64,000 nt of DNA from Gnetum montanum (GCA_015680685.1 MNCI01005810.1:484772-548771); one strand, 5' to 3'; counted from the stretch's first letter, positions 1 to 12,745 are shown. Notes: generated by a model from the letters alone, not told the origin. Program-made: numbers and translations.

Positions 1-1667
1 GACCAACCCTAACAGCTTTCAAACCAAGTCCAAATAGTTTAAATTTGAGCACATCGACTCCCCTCGAGATTCACTGATGTTCACTGTAGTTCCCGGCCTC
101 CAGAACCTTGAAAATTAAGCTCAAAATTACATGATTTATTTACTCACACTAGGGTCACACTGACAACATGATCCCAGCATGACCAAACAAAAAAAAGTTA
201 AATCAAGTAGTTCCAAGCACAATTTTTAGCATCAACTCAACCCCCAAGGATAGGCAATAGTTCTACTTGTTCACAGGCTCTAGAAAATAAAAATTTGAGC
301 ATGAAACATAGAATTTTGGCTTGGTCACGCTAGGGTCATGCTAAGCTCACACTGACAGCATGAGCCGAGCGTGATCTATCAAAAGTGACTCAAATCAAAG
401 TAATAATAGAATCAAATTCAACATCCAGGCCACCTTGGAGAGTAGGCAGCAGTTGCACTTCAAAGAACATGCATCAGAGATCAAAATTCAACTCAAAATG
501 TATCACTTCTATTTGGTCATGCTGACAGCGTGAGCCCAGCATGAGCTACCAAAAGTGGCCTAAATCCAAGCACAGACAGGCTCAAATTAGGCATACAGGA
601 CGTCCTCAAAGATAGGTAGCAATTACACTTCAAAAACAAGTCTTAAAGGTGGAATTTTGACACAAAATGCATCATTTCTGGTAATGCATGCCAAGGTCAT
701 GCTAAGTTCACACTGGCAGCATGAGCCCAGTATGAGTACTAGTCACAACCATGAAAAATACTTTAGACACACGCTAAGGGCATGCCAGGATAAGATCAAT
801 GCATGCTAGCAACCTTGGTGAAGCAAAAACATTTCCAGTAGCATTCAGTCCATAGATCCAAAGATTCCAAGCTAGCTAGAATCAAGATCTATTATTGTAC
901 ATTATCAATCATTGTAAATTTTTCACATTTTTTAAGCTGTTCAAGCTCTTATGCTACATATGGTACATGGGCATAAGCTAGCTTTCTCGAGCTAGAACAG
1001 ATTGTAAAATATAGTGCACTTGGCCTAGAACATAATCTGCCCATGTACACCTATCATGCGATCCATTTTTCTCGGATCTCATAGCCATTGACCTCATTCG
1101 CAAATCCTACTTCCAAGCCTAGAAAAATGTATAAATACATTGTTCATTGACATAAATGGGGTTGGAAAAAATTTGGAAAAGAAAACTAGAAATCCTGAGC
1201 CTGGACACACATGAGCCCCAGCACTTGCACACACCACACATCGGAGCTTAACGTATGACTTGCAATCCAGTCTCACAACTATGTTTTGACCAGTGCACAT
1301 TTTGTTAATTGATACAATACAGTTTCATTTTTGCCTTCTGTTGTGTTGTTCTGGTTCATTGTCTATGTTATTCCATTTTATTTGTACATTTTCTACATAC
1401 GTTCTCTATATGTTTACATGCTAAATTTCACATTTACATTACATTGCATTACGCTCTATGTTTTACATTTTGCGACAATAACCCCAGCGTAGGCCATAGC
1501 GTACGCTCAGGGAAGTCCTTGGTTGATCTGTGTGTAGACCATCCAAGGCACTCTACCTTTGTTTTTCTAGCTTGGCCTCACGTGAAGGCAGGGTCATCTG
1601 TATCTCTCTAGAGATCTTTTGACATCCATTTTCCTCAAGCCTTATGCTGATGATTTCAAACAGTACA
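1..1667 (+). repeat. LTR fragment of the E2-like family (left end outside the window)
   Basis: Bases 1500-1667 match the end of the E2 LTR (a block near 1511-1592, and the ending CAGTACA at 1661-1667). A TATA box, TATAAATA, lies at 1130-1137, about 540 bp before the LTR end, close to the 580 bp seen in E2. Bases 1-760 hold a degenerate tandem repeat: the motif CTGACAGCATGAGCCCAGCA recurs near 160, 352, 522 and 713, so the unit is about 170-190 bp. The start (expected TGAAACACC) is off the window. No primer-binding site follows 1667, which suggests a solo LTR or a fragment. Confidence 0.6.
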
Positions 1668-1928
1668 ATTTTGTTTTGCAATTATCATATTTTTCATTAT
1701 TCTCTATCAGTTTATGTTTGTCACTTATCACCTAAGTTACACAACATGATTAAAAAAATGTTTATGAAAGGTTATTGTACACCGGTTAAGTCCCTGTCTA
1801 ATCAACCAGACCATTTAGGGTACCCCATTTTCGTTTTTCTCTAGCACGACCCTCGCATGGATTAAAGGTTAGGCTATATGCCTAGTAACCTCTTGGTGTT
1901 CTAGCCATCGATGTTTTTGGTTGCTACA
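1668..1928 (+). repeat. U5 end of the E1 5' LTR
   Basis: It contains the U5 block AAGTCCCTGTCTAATCAACC near 1790, shared (reverse strand) with the E3, E4 and E5 LTRs, and it ends in CTACA at 1924-1928, followed by a 5-bp spacer and the primer-binding site. It is cut on its left by the LTR fragment 1-1667, so the U3 is missing or lies off the window. Confidence 0.65.
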
Positions 1929-1933
1929 ATTTT

Positions 1934-1952
1934 TGGTGCTAGAAGGAGGGCC
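1934..1952 (+). promoter_or_regulatory. Primer-binding site of E1
   Basis: TGGTGCTAGAAGGAGGGCC lies 5 bp after the LTR end. TGG would pair with the CCA tail of a tRNA. The same 19-mer, with one to three changes, follows the LTRs at 12746 and 33314 and (reverse strand) at 52896. The priming tRNA was not identified. Confidence 0.8.
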
Positions 1953-2360
1953 CTTTCTTCCCTTTCTACATATCACAAGTAATCATGCACGCTCTCTATA
2001 CCCCATCACCTACTAGCATAGACATGACATCCTTATGGTTCTCTATGCATCGGGTGGTGCAGACTGGTCACAATGACGGTTCCTCTGGAACCCTACAGGA
2101 CGAAAGCCTCCAACCACTTACTATACCACGTTCACCTTGTTGACTATGCTACACTGCCTGTGTCTCATGTGGCATAGCGAACACTCCAATGTAGTAGGTG
2201 TAACAGTGAAGGAAGCCAGATTCTGACACTTTCTAGCCTACCCAGTTTCAGCCTCTTCTCCTATAGCTTTCACTACAACTGCTTAGCATAACAACCTGTT
2301 GCTTGTAATTCCTCCTCATGCATACCTTTCCTCTTTTCACCAATTTTATAATAGAAAAAA
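1953..2360 (+). other. E1 leader (untranslated)
   Basis: No gene. It holds one unit (about 2065-2100) of the repeat forming the tandem array in the E3 leader, recognisable by GACGGTTCCTCTGGAACCCT. The rest shows nothing I can name. Confidence 0.5.
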
Positions 2361-4640
2361 ATGAATGCTATTACCACAGTAGTTTCCACCTCGGACCTAG
2401 AGGTACATTACTTTGTCTAGCATGTGACAGGTACCGAGCGACCGCCCAGCCCAATGCTGGTATAGCAACAGTCTCTTAGATTGCAGCACCTATCACTTGA
2501 GCATTTAGCACAAGACGCAGAGTGATACAATTTCCTCTTTGCAAAAGTTCAAGTGAATCTACCCTTAGATTGCTAGGAAGTTGAAGATAAATGTAACTTC
2601 AAGTTCCTCCACCGGAATGGGAGGGAGCCCATCCCTGCTCCTGATGTCATCATCCTACTGAATGAAGCATATTAATGGATGCTAAACAAACTAATGTGAG
2701 TTATTAGGTCTAAGGAATGACACACAATGGCTCACTAGGACAAGTCATTTCAAGATGGGTAGGAAGACTTGGACTCCCACTTCGAAGGTGATGGCCAGGT
2801 CTACACCATGGCTACCCCTTCCACTACTATCTTCTAGAAAAACCCACTCTTCTCTTCTACCCCCTTCATTATCACCACAACCCTAACATAGCCTCCACCT
2901 TCTTCAGTAATGGGTAGCCATCCCATGTTTTTAACCGACCAACATGTAGGCCCTTCAGCTTCATTCCCAGTCATGCTCCTTTCCCAATCTGTTTCGGCAT
3001 CGTATCCAACATTAGTTACGACTATGCTAGCATATGTGCACATTGTGCCTACATCACAATTACACATGAATTCGACTCCTACTCCCTCGTCTGCACTTGT
3101 CCCACCACTAGTAGCATATCCACTCTCAACCGCATGATGGATGTCAGCCGCTTCTCCCCCTACTATGCAACCCTCTCAAATGTTACATTACATGCCATCC
3201 CAAGTGCACTAGCTTCCGCATGTAGTACAACAAAACATGGGGCTATGGGTTTCTCCATCAACCAGGCTGATAACTAACCCTACAACACCACCAACGGCAA
3301 CTACCATGAGAATGCCCCCCACTGGGTGGTGGACCACCTAGGTGACACCATTTGCTAGAGCAGCCCTAATGGTGCCCCCCATGGGATAGGACACTACCCC
3401 AATAACATCACCCATGATGGTTGCTCAGGTAGCCCCACAACCATCTACAACATCCCTGGGTCTGGATCAAGCTTTCCAACTCATCCAAACCCTCACCAAA
3501 GAGATCAAATATCTTAAAATTGTGCAAGTCATGGATTTCTACCATGAAAACTTGATCATCCTAGCTATTCCCATGCTCACGTTGCCCCCTGGGGTGCCAC
3601 TCCACCAATTTACAAAGTACAATGAGGAGGGTGACCCGAACGCCCACTTAGTAACCTTTCGGTCTAAATCTTTGCTACTACAACCATGGCCACACATCAT
3701 CATCCATGTCTTTGCCATGTCTCTGATAGGAAAAGCTCTAGATTGGTACCATGCACTTCTGCATGCCTCCATCTCAACTTTGGAGGATCTTCTAAGTTAG
3801 TTCATGACCTACTTCAAGTACAACTTGAAACCGGAGGTCACACTAGACTAACTCATGAGTGTCAAACAGGATCCACTAGAATCTATGCAGAGGTTCATAC
3901 AACAGTGGAGCATAACATTAAATGAGATACGCGAGCCGATTGCTAAAGCTCACTGGTTGGAAATTTTAAGGTCGTGATAAATGACTTCATTAAGTCTAAA
4001 CTCTACTACCTAGCCTCATGGTCCCCTACCCAAGTGTTTGAGCAAACCAAGAGCATTCAAGACTCTACCAAAGCCAGTAAGGACCCAGCCTATGTCACCT
4101 ATAAAAATGCACACATCAGGAAATACAATAGTGGCTACTGTGGCCAAGGAAACCAAGCCCAACAACAGCAAAAACAAAAAGGCTACCATAGCACCCAATG
4201 TTCCCACCAATGCCACACCTAGCTCTAGTAACATAAGACAGTCCTTAGCATTAAGACCTATAGTTCCAACCCAATCAAGGCCCAACTTTGAGTGTAAAGA
4301 TCACTCCAAGTATACCCCCTTACCCATTAAGCCTTCAAAACTTCTAAAGCAACTATTGGGAGTCGGGTGTACACAACATAAATGAATGTTCGAGGAGGCA
4401 ATCAAACATCATCAAAGGTACTACGAAGTTTGTAGGAACCCTCCTTGGCTATGCCCAATGAACCTCTAGTCCTAAAAATTTTTTGGCTAGAACGTTTCTG
4501 TGACTATCACCAACTGTGTGGTCATGATACTGACTATTATTTACCATTGAAAGATGATATTCAATGCATGATCGATCAGGGCAAGCTGGCCCTAGATTAA
4601 ATTAGGCATTTACAAAGATCCCCTCAATGCTAACATTTCC
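2361..4640 (+). pseudogene. gag: E1 gag (capsid/nucleocapsid), degenerate
   Basis: Gag forms the virus-like particle and binds RNA. The probable start is the ATG at 2361. The N-terminal segment around 2500-2620 is shared with E3. The retrotransposon gag core runs from about 3530 to 3970 and contains ALDWYHALL and the conserved segment FKYNLKPEVTLD, like E2 and E3. Near 4490-4560 is a nucleocapsid-like motif, C-x2-H-x4-H with the last Cys changed to Tyr. Many stops and frame changes (for example at 3798 and 3976) show that it is dead. The flanks are the E1 leader and the linker to protease. Confidence 0.75.
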
Positions 4641-6070
4641 AGTTACTTAATCAACACTATCAGCATTGACAAAAATCTAGAACCACCACAGCAACCATTC
4701 ATGATGTGTGTGCCTCCTCATAACGTAGAAATACCAACAACAATGACATCGCAAGCCCCTTTTGTCCTTAAAGTTCCTTGTTAGACATCAACCTCACCTT
4801 TTGTGTTCAAAGTTACACCACTACCCACTACAGAACAAGCATCATTTTTCATTAAGGTGCCAAAACATCCAAGCCCTTATACCACCCAAACCCAAGCAAC
4901 AAAAACTGCACCATAGTCACCTCATTCAAAAAATCATGAAGAGAATTTACTAGACAAGATGGCTAGGGAATGCACTATGCTAGGCCCCCCTAATCCTACC
5001 CCCTTTCTGCAATCCCTATGACCTCTTCATCATCAGCTACTAATTGTAGTGTACATACACAATCGATGCTTGCTCAGCCAAAAAAGCCACCTAGCTAGCC
5101 CAAGATCACTCCCCCTTGGGAGATTTGCCATCTAGGACAAATAGAGGAGAAAAGGATTAGCAAAAACCAAGATGGAAGGTAGGACTTTCTCAACACCTTG
5201 TGATAGGTCAAACAGGCCTTGAAGCAGAAAAATACAACTTTAAGCCTATATGACCTGATAATGACATCCACCGCGCATCGTGAAGCCATGGTTCACATGT
5301 TAGCATCTATCCTGGTTAATCAAAACATATCGGTTGAAGAGAAAGTAATCCACACTATCACACTTCCATCTATGACCGAAGAACCGTAGCTACCTCACTT
5401 GACATTTCATGATAATTCCATCAAGGATGACCCTAAAAAGGGTCAGGTGATAATGGCACCCATGTTCATCATAATTTAGGTCAGCCAGTACAACATCCGA
5501 AGGATACATGTTATTGAAGGGGCTACTACCAATGTCATTCCATCTTCTATAGTGGACAAATTGGGCTTAGTTGATCAAATCAAGCCCATGGCAACCTCTT
5601 ACCTGAAATCGTTCAATGGGGCACATGTGGTGGTAAAGGGAACTATCCATATTAACTTTGTGGTAGGGGACCAGTTAGCCATAAGTACAATGTTCATTGT
5701 CATGAAAGAGATGCCCAGGTTCAACCTGGTCTTGGGAAGGTCATGGTTAGCCTAATTAAGGGTTTTCTCTTCACTGATACATCAAGAGATCCACTTACCT
5801 TACGCAGGTAGGGAAGTAGTGATCTATGGTGACAAAGCATCTACCCAAGCTATAAACAACATTGACATGGAGCAGGGTTTGGAGATAGTAATACTTGAAA
5901 ACAAAGCATCTTTTCATACTGAAACCTCTTGCTTGACTGATGAGCTGGCCAAAAATGCTGACTCAGATAAAGAAACTATGTGGGTTGAGTTGCCTTTTCA
6001 GATGGTAGACAATGACATAGAAGAATACCACAACAAAGCCTCTCAACCATATTATTTTCCTAGACCATGA
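4641..6070 (+). pseudogene. pro: E1 Pro-rich linker and aspartic protease, degenerate
   Basis: The first part (4641-5100) is a linker with repeats of the type P-F-V-x-K-V-P, as in E2. Near 5220-5310 is the conserved segment LSLYDLIMTS...HREAMVHML. The protease follows: at about 5508 the active-site region reads VIEGATTNVIP where E2 and E3 have VDDGA, so the catalytic Asp has changed. The flap/core region up to FNLVLGRSWLA ends near 5755, followed by HQEIHLPYAG and an acidic tail to a stop at 6070. Stops occur throughout the linker. The protease is expected to cleave the Gag/Pol polyproteins; this copy should be inactive. Confidence 0.75.
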
Positions 6071-6713
6071 TGGGTTAGGAAACAACTATGTAATTAGAGA
6101 TTACCTCTACTTCAATTCCATAAATTCTTGTCTTTAACATTTTTTATCTCCTTCCATCTTCATTTTTAGCATTGCATTCACTATTTGCATTATGTTCATT
6201 TTTAGCATCACAATCATTGTTTGCATTATGCTCATTTCTAGCATTATGATTACTATTTACATTTTTTAATTTTTTGCATCATGTCTACTGTTCACATTTG
6301 CATCAATTTTACTATTTATGTTATGTCCACCATTTACATTAGGGTTGTTGCTTGCATTAACTATCTACCACCTGGCCCGAAATTGCCTAAAACTAACAAT
6401 GGCCCAGAATGGCCTGAAACTACCATCACAGCCCACTAAGGCCTAAAACTAGCAACTCCACTTCTCAAAAAATAGATAAAAATAAAAAAAATTAAAATTT
6501 TTATTATCATTAAGCAACGGCCCAAAATGGCCTTAAAATATTGTCGTGGCCCGAAATGGCCTAAAACTAAATAAGAGGACCTGAAGGGGCCCAAATACTT
6601 TAAAAATAAATAATAACACATTAACCAAAATAAAATAATTATTTTACACAATGCTTTTCATTCAATTTCATTCCATACAATAATGATCACAAAAAAATTA
6701 AATTGTTGCCATG
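6071..6713. repeat. E1 spacer with short tandem repeats after protease
   Basis: AT-rich, with two kinds of repeat. At 6170-6360 units of GCATTATGTTCATTTTTAGC type recur. At 6370-6610 there are units of GGCCCGAAATGGCCTAAAACTA, the same family as the arrays after protease in E2 (37940-38185) and before RT (43390-43690). No ORF. The antisense gene of E1 ends at 6714. Confidence 0.7.
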
Positions 6714-9700
6714 CTACATGTCTTCATCAGCATTGTCATTTCCTATTCCACTGGGTCCTGCCTCTCCATTTGGATCTTGCACAAGATATAACAATAAAAA
6801 TAGTGAATCAAAACTACAACAAGGCTTTCACAAAATAAATAGTGAACAAAAAAGAATGACTAACCTGAGATGGCCCCGCATCCATTTCGGAAGATATCTT
6901 ATCCATTCCAGCTGCTAGACGTTATAGGATCTCCTCCTTGGTGAGGTTGGCCCAATTCTCTTCTCCCAGATTAATGCTTGCCACAAATTTTCCTTCTCTA
7001 AAGCTTTTCATCTAGGTGGAGAAAAGGTGATGATGGTCATCTCCTGAGAAGGTAAGGTCATTTTCCTTTCAGGAGACTCAGTGACCACCACCTATTTCAT
7101 GAACTTTTCGTAGGCCCTAGAAGCGCCAATGACATCAAAGAATAGCTTATAGGAATGCAATTCAATAGAAGAATCTAGGTATTGTTTACAATAGGTAGCA
7201 CATTCCATTTTTTACATATTCTTATGGTTCTTTTGTGCCTGTCCCCATTCATACACCTTTGTGCTATAATCCTTCTAGTCTTGGTTCTTCTAGACTAGAA
7301 GGTCCATCTCTCGTGTTGTTCTATGATCTAGTGCGTGGCCTCATTTTTACTCCATACAGCTTTCCAGTATCTTGAATAGTCGATCACAACCATACACCAA
7401 CTACCATCATGGGTGTCATGGGCCAATAGAAATTCATTTCTGAATCAAAGGTCCTCCAACTTAGCAACTTGGCTGGCCTTCTCTTTCTCAAGTTTCTGAA
7501 CCCTGTTCCAGATGTTCTCATTGACATGCCTACACTCCCACAAGGAGCGTGCCCACTACAACACACATTTAATCATTTCTTCATATTTGTGACGAGGCAC
7601 CTCAACTACCTCTGAAGGAAGTTTAGGCATGGAATCAACCTCAACCACTTGACGAGGATCCCACTTGAGATGAGAAGTTGTCAATTACACATGGGAAAGT
7701 GTTAGTCATGGTTCCATAGAAAAAATGCAACAACTTAGAGAGCCTAACGTAGTAATTCCAACATACCTATCTCAAGATCGATCTACCTTAGGCGATCAAT
7801 CATGTCATAGACCACTCCCTCCATAAAGGTGAATTTATCAAGGGTCTTAGTCCATGGTCACAAGAAAATCATGGAAGAAGAGTCAGGGGCATTAACAGTG
7901 GTGTCCACTACATAATAAAACATGTTAGCAATGTTGGGGAGAACAACAACAAAGCTAATGAACAACATAAATGAGAGTGCAAAGCTCCTACCCAGAAAAT
8001 CCTCAGGGGTGATAGTGGGGGGGGGGAGGATCACCCATCGAGACACTGTCAAGCAAGCGGTCAAACTCACCAGCATCAAATTGAAGCCCTTCCCCTTCTA
8101 GTTGACTTAGTAGTGTAGCAACATCCCCAACTAACATGTGCCCCTTAGGTACTATGGCACACTCCATGAAAGGGTCATCGATAGCAGGGGCCTCTTCCTC
8201 TATGGCAAGGGCCTCTTCTTCTGCTGCCAGTGCCTCTTCTTCCTCTATAGTGGGCACCCCTACTTCAGGGGCCAAAACCTCTTCTTCCTCTTCTTCTTCT
8301 GATAAACCCATTTAAAATAAGTAGGATACTCCAATACAAAAAGGTCGCTACACTGTACTATGCTACAGAGCATAGCACAATGTAGCAGGTGCTATGCTAA
8401 AGAGATAGTTAAGCATACTTACCACTATAGATTGCACCTTATGAACCTTGAATCGCAACTTCCTCCCTCTCTCTTCAGTAGTATTGGGAGGTTCTTCCAC
8501 TAGATGAGACTTTTTACGTTGCAGCCTAGTTTTCACTGTCTCTGCAATGAGATTTTCCCCCTTAACACATTTCCTGTGTGGATGGGAGATGCCTATCCAA
8601 CACTATCCTGGGCACAAAAGGGTCATGTCACCCAATCGCTCATTGTTATCGAGAGAGATTTCCCAATAGCTTTTGGGGGGTCTTGGGATCAGATGGTGTG
8701 GAACACCTGGCAAATCCATGGCTTAGATATCTAGCTACAATCCTACTATACCCAAGTGCCATTTTCATGGACCACCAGGAATTTTGTGAATCATCACAGG
8801 AAAGCTATGAAGAAGGAATAGTGAACGTTGAAACATGCATCAAGCTTCTCATGAAGCTTAGCCACTTCAGCACTCATGCCTTCAGAAAGGTACTTGGCCC
8901 AATTATAATAGGTTCCTTCCTCCATGACCTCCTTCATGATCCAAGCTTTCTCTACTCCAAGGATCTTCCCTTGGGAGAGTAGCTTGGGGAAAGCATGGGC
9001 CCGGAAGATAGGGTAAATTGTTTGGGCCACCGCTAGCTTGACCTTATGGATATAAATCCCTTTTCAGTCCTTGCTTGTCCCCAACCATTCCTTGATGTCC
9101 CCCTGATGGTTGGAATCATTGCTAGTATTTTCTCCTATAGGGATACCATCAAAGGGAACACCGAAAAATCTACAAAATTTTTTTCATTAATTTTAAACAC
9201 CACCCACACATTGTAAACCTGTGTGTGGAATCGATTAGCCTTTTTGGAAAAGGAATCAGCTAGGGAAATCATTTTTGTAGCTGGGACACTCATATTTATA
9301 GCTAGGAATAAATTATAGAGCCCAACCTCTTGAATGTTGTGAACAAGGATGGCTAGGGCCCCATTGCAAAGCCAATGCTAAGTCTCCTCCACCTCCTCAT
9401 ATTTGAAGAAGAGGTTGGTTTTATCATGTATATAGGTAATCACTGTAACCTCTTGGGATTTTCTTGCTACTGCAATGATCAATAAAAAAATTAGAAAAAT
9501 AAATAATCAAAGGAAACATCAATCACTTGAACAAAAAAAATGCATAACTGAACGTACCATGTTTGAATGGCGTAGGGAATGGTGGAATTTCCACCAAAAT
9601 GTCTTCCACGGTAAGCGGTCGATGATTGTCCCATTTCCTATCAAACTAGCCAAGCTCCTTACCTAGTGGAATACCTTCATCAGTTTCCTAAGGCCTATGA

Positions 9701-9720
9701 GAGGTGTCAAACTTGTGGCT
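6714..9720 (-). pseudogene. E1 copy of the antisense gene, 5' exons missing
   Basis: Read right to left, with exons inferred by alignment to the other copies and GT-AG borders: end of exon 3 (9720-about 9540), exon 4 (9469-8422, donor GTAAGT), acidic exon 5 (8298-8071, with a run of Glu codons at its start, donor GTGAGT), exon 6 (7907-7767, donor GTATGT), coiled-coil exon 7 (about 7690-6865) and exon 8 (6775-6714, ending NADEDM and a stop). Exon 4 is 1048 bp, against 1041, 1043 and 1050 bp in E2, E3 and E4. In-frame stops are present. The HAD-like exons 1-2 are lost at the inverted junction near 9730. The intron at about 8340-8400 carries a CTATGCTACAGAGCATAGCA-type palindrome like those in the LTRs. 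Confidence 0.7.
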
Positions 9721-9745
9721 AGTTAGATGCTGAGTGGGTGACTGG
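9700..9745. other. Head-to-head junction between two antisense-gene copies
   Basis: Left of about 9720, exon 3 of the antisense gene reads on the - strand (E1). Right of about 9735, the same exon reads on the + strand (E7). Both breakpoints fall within about 20-30 codons of each other in the same exon. I see no LTR end or target duplication here. Confidence 0.55.
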
Positions 9746-11580
9746 CATATCGAGTGTAGAGGAGGTTTTAACCCCACCATCGCCATCTCACGCATCATTT
9801 GTGCCACATGAGTAGTCTATCATTTTTCTTATGTGTTTGCTACTTTTCTTTTCTCATGTTAACTTTTCTTTCACCTATTGCAACTATTTTCACTTCAGGA
9901 GAGGTCACGGTGGTTGCAACAAGTCACACTAAGGCTATCCTCATCATGAAATATGGTGATGTTGAGGGTTCCCAGCATTGGTTGTGCCATGAGGTCCTAC
10001 TATAGTTAACTAGTAAGCTTCATCAAGCTACACTAATGGACCTTTTCTTGGCCCTTAGCCTGAGCATCCTAGTGGTCAAGATGATTGCTATCATTGACTC
10101 ATCACTAGTTGTTTCATTATGCAAGCCCATGCTGTGTGAGTGGTTTTTGACATTATAGATGATTTCTTTGCGAACCTCTTCGACCTCCCCTTTGAGGGGC
10201 TGTTGGATGCCAAAAAAAATAACAAAGACATGGATCATAGAGGGGATTTTGAGGAGTGGTTGGGTACTTCTAAGTCCCACAAAGAAATACTCATCAAGTA
10301 AGTGAAATTACCTATTGTCCACCACCTCTATCTAGTCTTTCATGCTCATCCATTCCCGAAGCTACTCTTCCAAGGGAAAATTATTGAGGTGGAGTAGACT
10401 TGGGTGATGAGAGATGTGATAGAGAAAAGCATATGGTACAACTGAGCTTCTTACCTTGCCAATGGCCTATGCTCCAAAATTATCAGATTATTCCACAACC
10501 TCTAGGCAAGGTCACATGTGCACTTCATGTTCTTTGCAACATTCTTGTAAAGGTTAAGAACTCATGCCCCATCGAGGAGCCCATATGTAATGTGGAAAAG
10601 AGTAGCAGAAAAATCCAGTTAAAGTTTCACAATTTATGTTTAAAAGTCATAGGTGAGTGTGAGTAATTGGATACTACTATAATATGCTATGATATGCTTT
10701 ACTAATCATTGAAAATTCAAATCCTAATTTATGTGGATCATTGGATGTATGCAAGAGGGCCTCTATGATAGCAACATAGCCCATAGTGGATGATGTCCCT
10801 CTTCAAACTGAGGGATAGGTACCAAAGGAAGAGCAAGAAGCTATAGAGGTCCTACAACAACTAGAGGAAGAAGGGTTGCTACAATTGGATGGGGGTGAGT
10901 TTGAAAATTTCTTTGATGGCGTGCAGATGGACGATCCCTTCGCTCTCACATTTGAGGACTTGTTCGATAGGATCTTTACACTGCCATCTTTTTTTGTGTT
11001 TTTTTAACCCTTACACCTTTGTCTATTTGCTATCTAATAATTATTAAACATATTGTATCACAACCACCTTTGTTTTTGCTAAGGGTCCAGTGTCCACCTC
11101 TACTTTCCACATACAACCATAGGTAGAGGCACGTAATAAGTTTTCCTTCAAGTAAGGCCTAGTGGAGGACATGGTGGACCACATACAACAAACAAATCTT
11201 GAGATCAGTATTCCTATGTTTTCCTACATTACTTCACCAATTTACTTCTTAGTTTTTTACTAACTTTGCTTTGCCTATTATATGCCAATAGGTTTTCAAC
11301 TTCAGTGGGATCCAAATAGGATGGCCAACATTGATGTTGTGCCTAAAATGTCCCCCAATGTGGAGCAAGTGCCCCAACGTGTGTATCATGAGGCAAGTAA
11401 GTGGGCCCTCTCATCTACAAGAGCATTGTGGGAATGCAAGTGCACTAACAAGCATATGTGGAAATGGATGCATGAGCTACAGGATAGGGGTGAGATAGGA
11501 TGCAAAATTAGAGCACCTACAGGCCTTTTATAACTTCCTAGCGGCCCATGACAAAGGAGATGGTACTTGGTGAACATCTA
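9735..11580 (+). pseudogene. E7 fragment of the antisense gene
   Basis: Alignable pieces in order: end of exon 3 (9735 to about 9800), exon 4 (about 9890-10665, with the segments KYGDVEGSQHWLCHE and PFPKLLFQGKI), end of the acidic exon 5 (about 10800-10907, followed by GGTGAGTTT, the same donor as in E1, E3 and E4) and exon 7 (about 11283-11580, with ALSSTRALWECK). It would belong to a - strand element whose other parts are not visible. It is broken by stops and cut in exon 7 by the E6 LTR at 11581. Confidence 0.65.
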
Positions 11581-12740
11581 TGAAACACCACAAAATTTGT
11601 GATCTCAGTGTCTCAACTGCAAATTTTGCTAAGTGTTAAAATTATGGAACTTTGTTCAAATTTTTCTAAGTGTTGAGTGTAGTTAGCTCCAACCACCAGT
11701 TTCACAAATTTCTTTTCTAACTACTGAGTTATGCATCCTACGCATAACATGAGGTGAGCATAGCAGCTAGAGTTAAAATTTTCTTAAACTTTTCCTATCA
11801 CCTCTGGACATAAAAAAATTTCTAAATTTTTCTCATAGTCCCACCTACCACACTACCATGTGGCATCCAATCCATGGTTTTTGCTAACCCTAGCCCTATA
11901 AATACCATTGGATCCCCAATGTTTTAGTAGTTGGCATTCCTAGATAGTTGACATTCCTAGGTGCTTGGCATTCTCAAACAGTTGACATTCCAAAGCAGTT
12001 GGCATACCTTGGACATGAGAATTTTTAGCACTTGGCATTTGGCATTCAACACAAAGCATCTTTGGGCAAATGAGACCTAGATGCACTAATAGAGAGGCAG
12101 AGTTGCACATCACAGCCCATTACAGCCCTGTTGCAACCTTGCAGGACACTGCATGGTACACTATGGTAGCCAACCCAGCAAGCACAATTCATCACAATGA
12201 GCACTAAACTTCATAGCCCGACACAACCAAGACTATGACTATGCTTCCACTATGCCTATCATATACAACATACCTTCTAAGACCCTCTTGGATTTAACTA
12301 TGCCCCCATTTAGAATGGTGTTCCATTTCTCTCTTCTATTTCTAGCATTTTTTTATGTCTTTCTACACTTTTTCATGCATCGTCATGCTATACTACGTTA
12401 GGGCAATAGTATCCATGGGTTAACACCCTTTTTTTAGTCCAAACACTTAGTTATGCTTGCCCCCATTCTATGGCTATGCTCTACACTTAGCACCATGAAG
12501 CACTACTTTGACACTTAATACTATTTCACATCACTTGCATTTGCATTTTGGCTAACCACACCACCCCTTAGCTGCACCCATCACCCTAGCTGCAACTAGA
12601 AAAGTCCCTATTTGATTGACAAGACCATTTAGGGTACTCCACCTCTATTTCTAGAAAGGCCCTCATGCAAAGGTGGGGTTATGGCTATGCATCTATTGAC
12701 TCTTCAGTGATTCCAACCACCAACATTTTCAGTTGTTACA
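11581..12740 (+). repeat. E6 LTR (complete, 1160 bp)
   Basis: It starts TGAAACACCACAAAA like the E2 LTR and ends TTACA, followed by a 5-bp spacer and a primer-binding site. TATAAATA lies at 11897-11904. The U5 block AAAGTCCCTATTTGATTGAC is near 12600. It was inserted into exon 7 of the E7 antisense gene. It is the 5' LTR of a + strand element whose body is mostly lost; no partner LTR was found in the window. Confidence 0.8.
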
Positions 12741-12745
12741 GTTTT

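Larger units (their letters stand above)
1668..9730 (+). mobile_element. E1: 5' half of a Tat-type element
   Basis: It starts with an LTR end (U5, 1668-1928) and primer-binding site, then leader, gag (about 2361-4640), linker and protease (about 4640-6070), a short repeat array (6360-6610) and an antisense gene on the - strand (6714-9720). RT, integrase and the 3' LTR are missing: around 9720-9740 the sequence switches to another copy of the antisense gene in the opposite orientation. All coding parts have many stops. An unrelated LTR end (1-1667) lies immediately upstream, apparently inserted into the E1 5' LTR. Confidence 0.75.

Noticed and set aside
1309-1611. 100-codon open frame on the + strand
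   Set aside because: It lies within the LTR fragment, has a low-complexity hydrophobic composition and no counterpart in the other LTRs.
4016-4285. 89-codon hydrophobic - strand frame
   Set aside because: Opposite the Lys/Asn-rich end of E1 gag; hydrophobicity is a consequence of the complementary codons.
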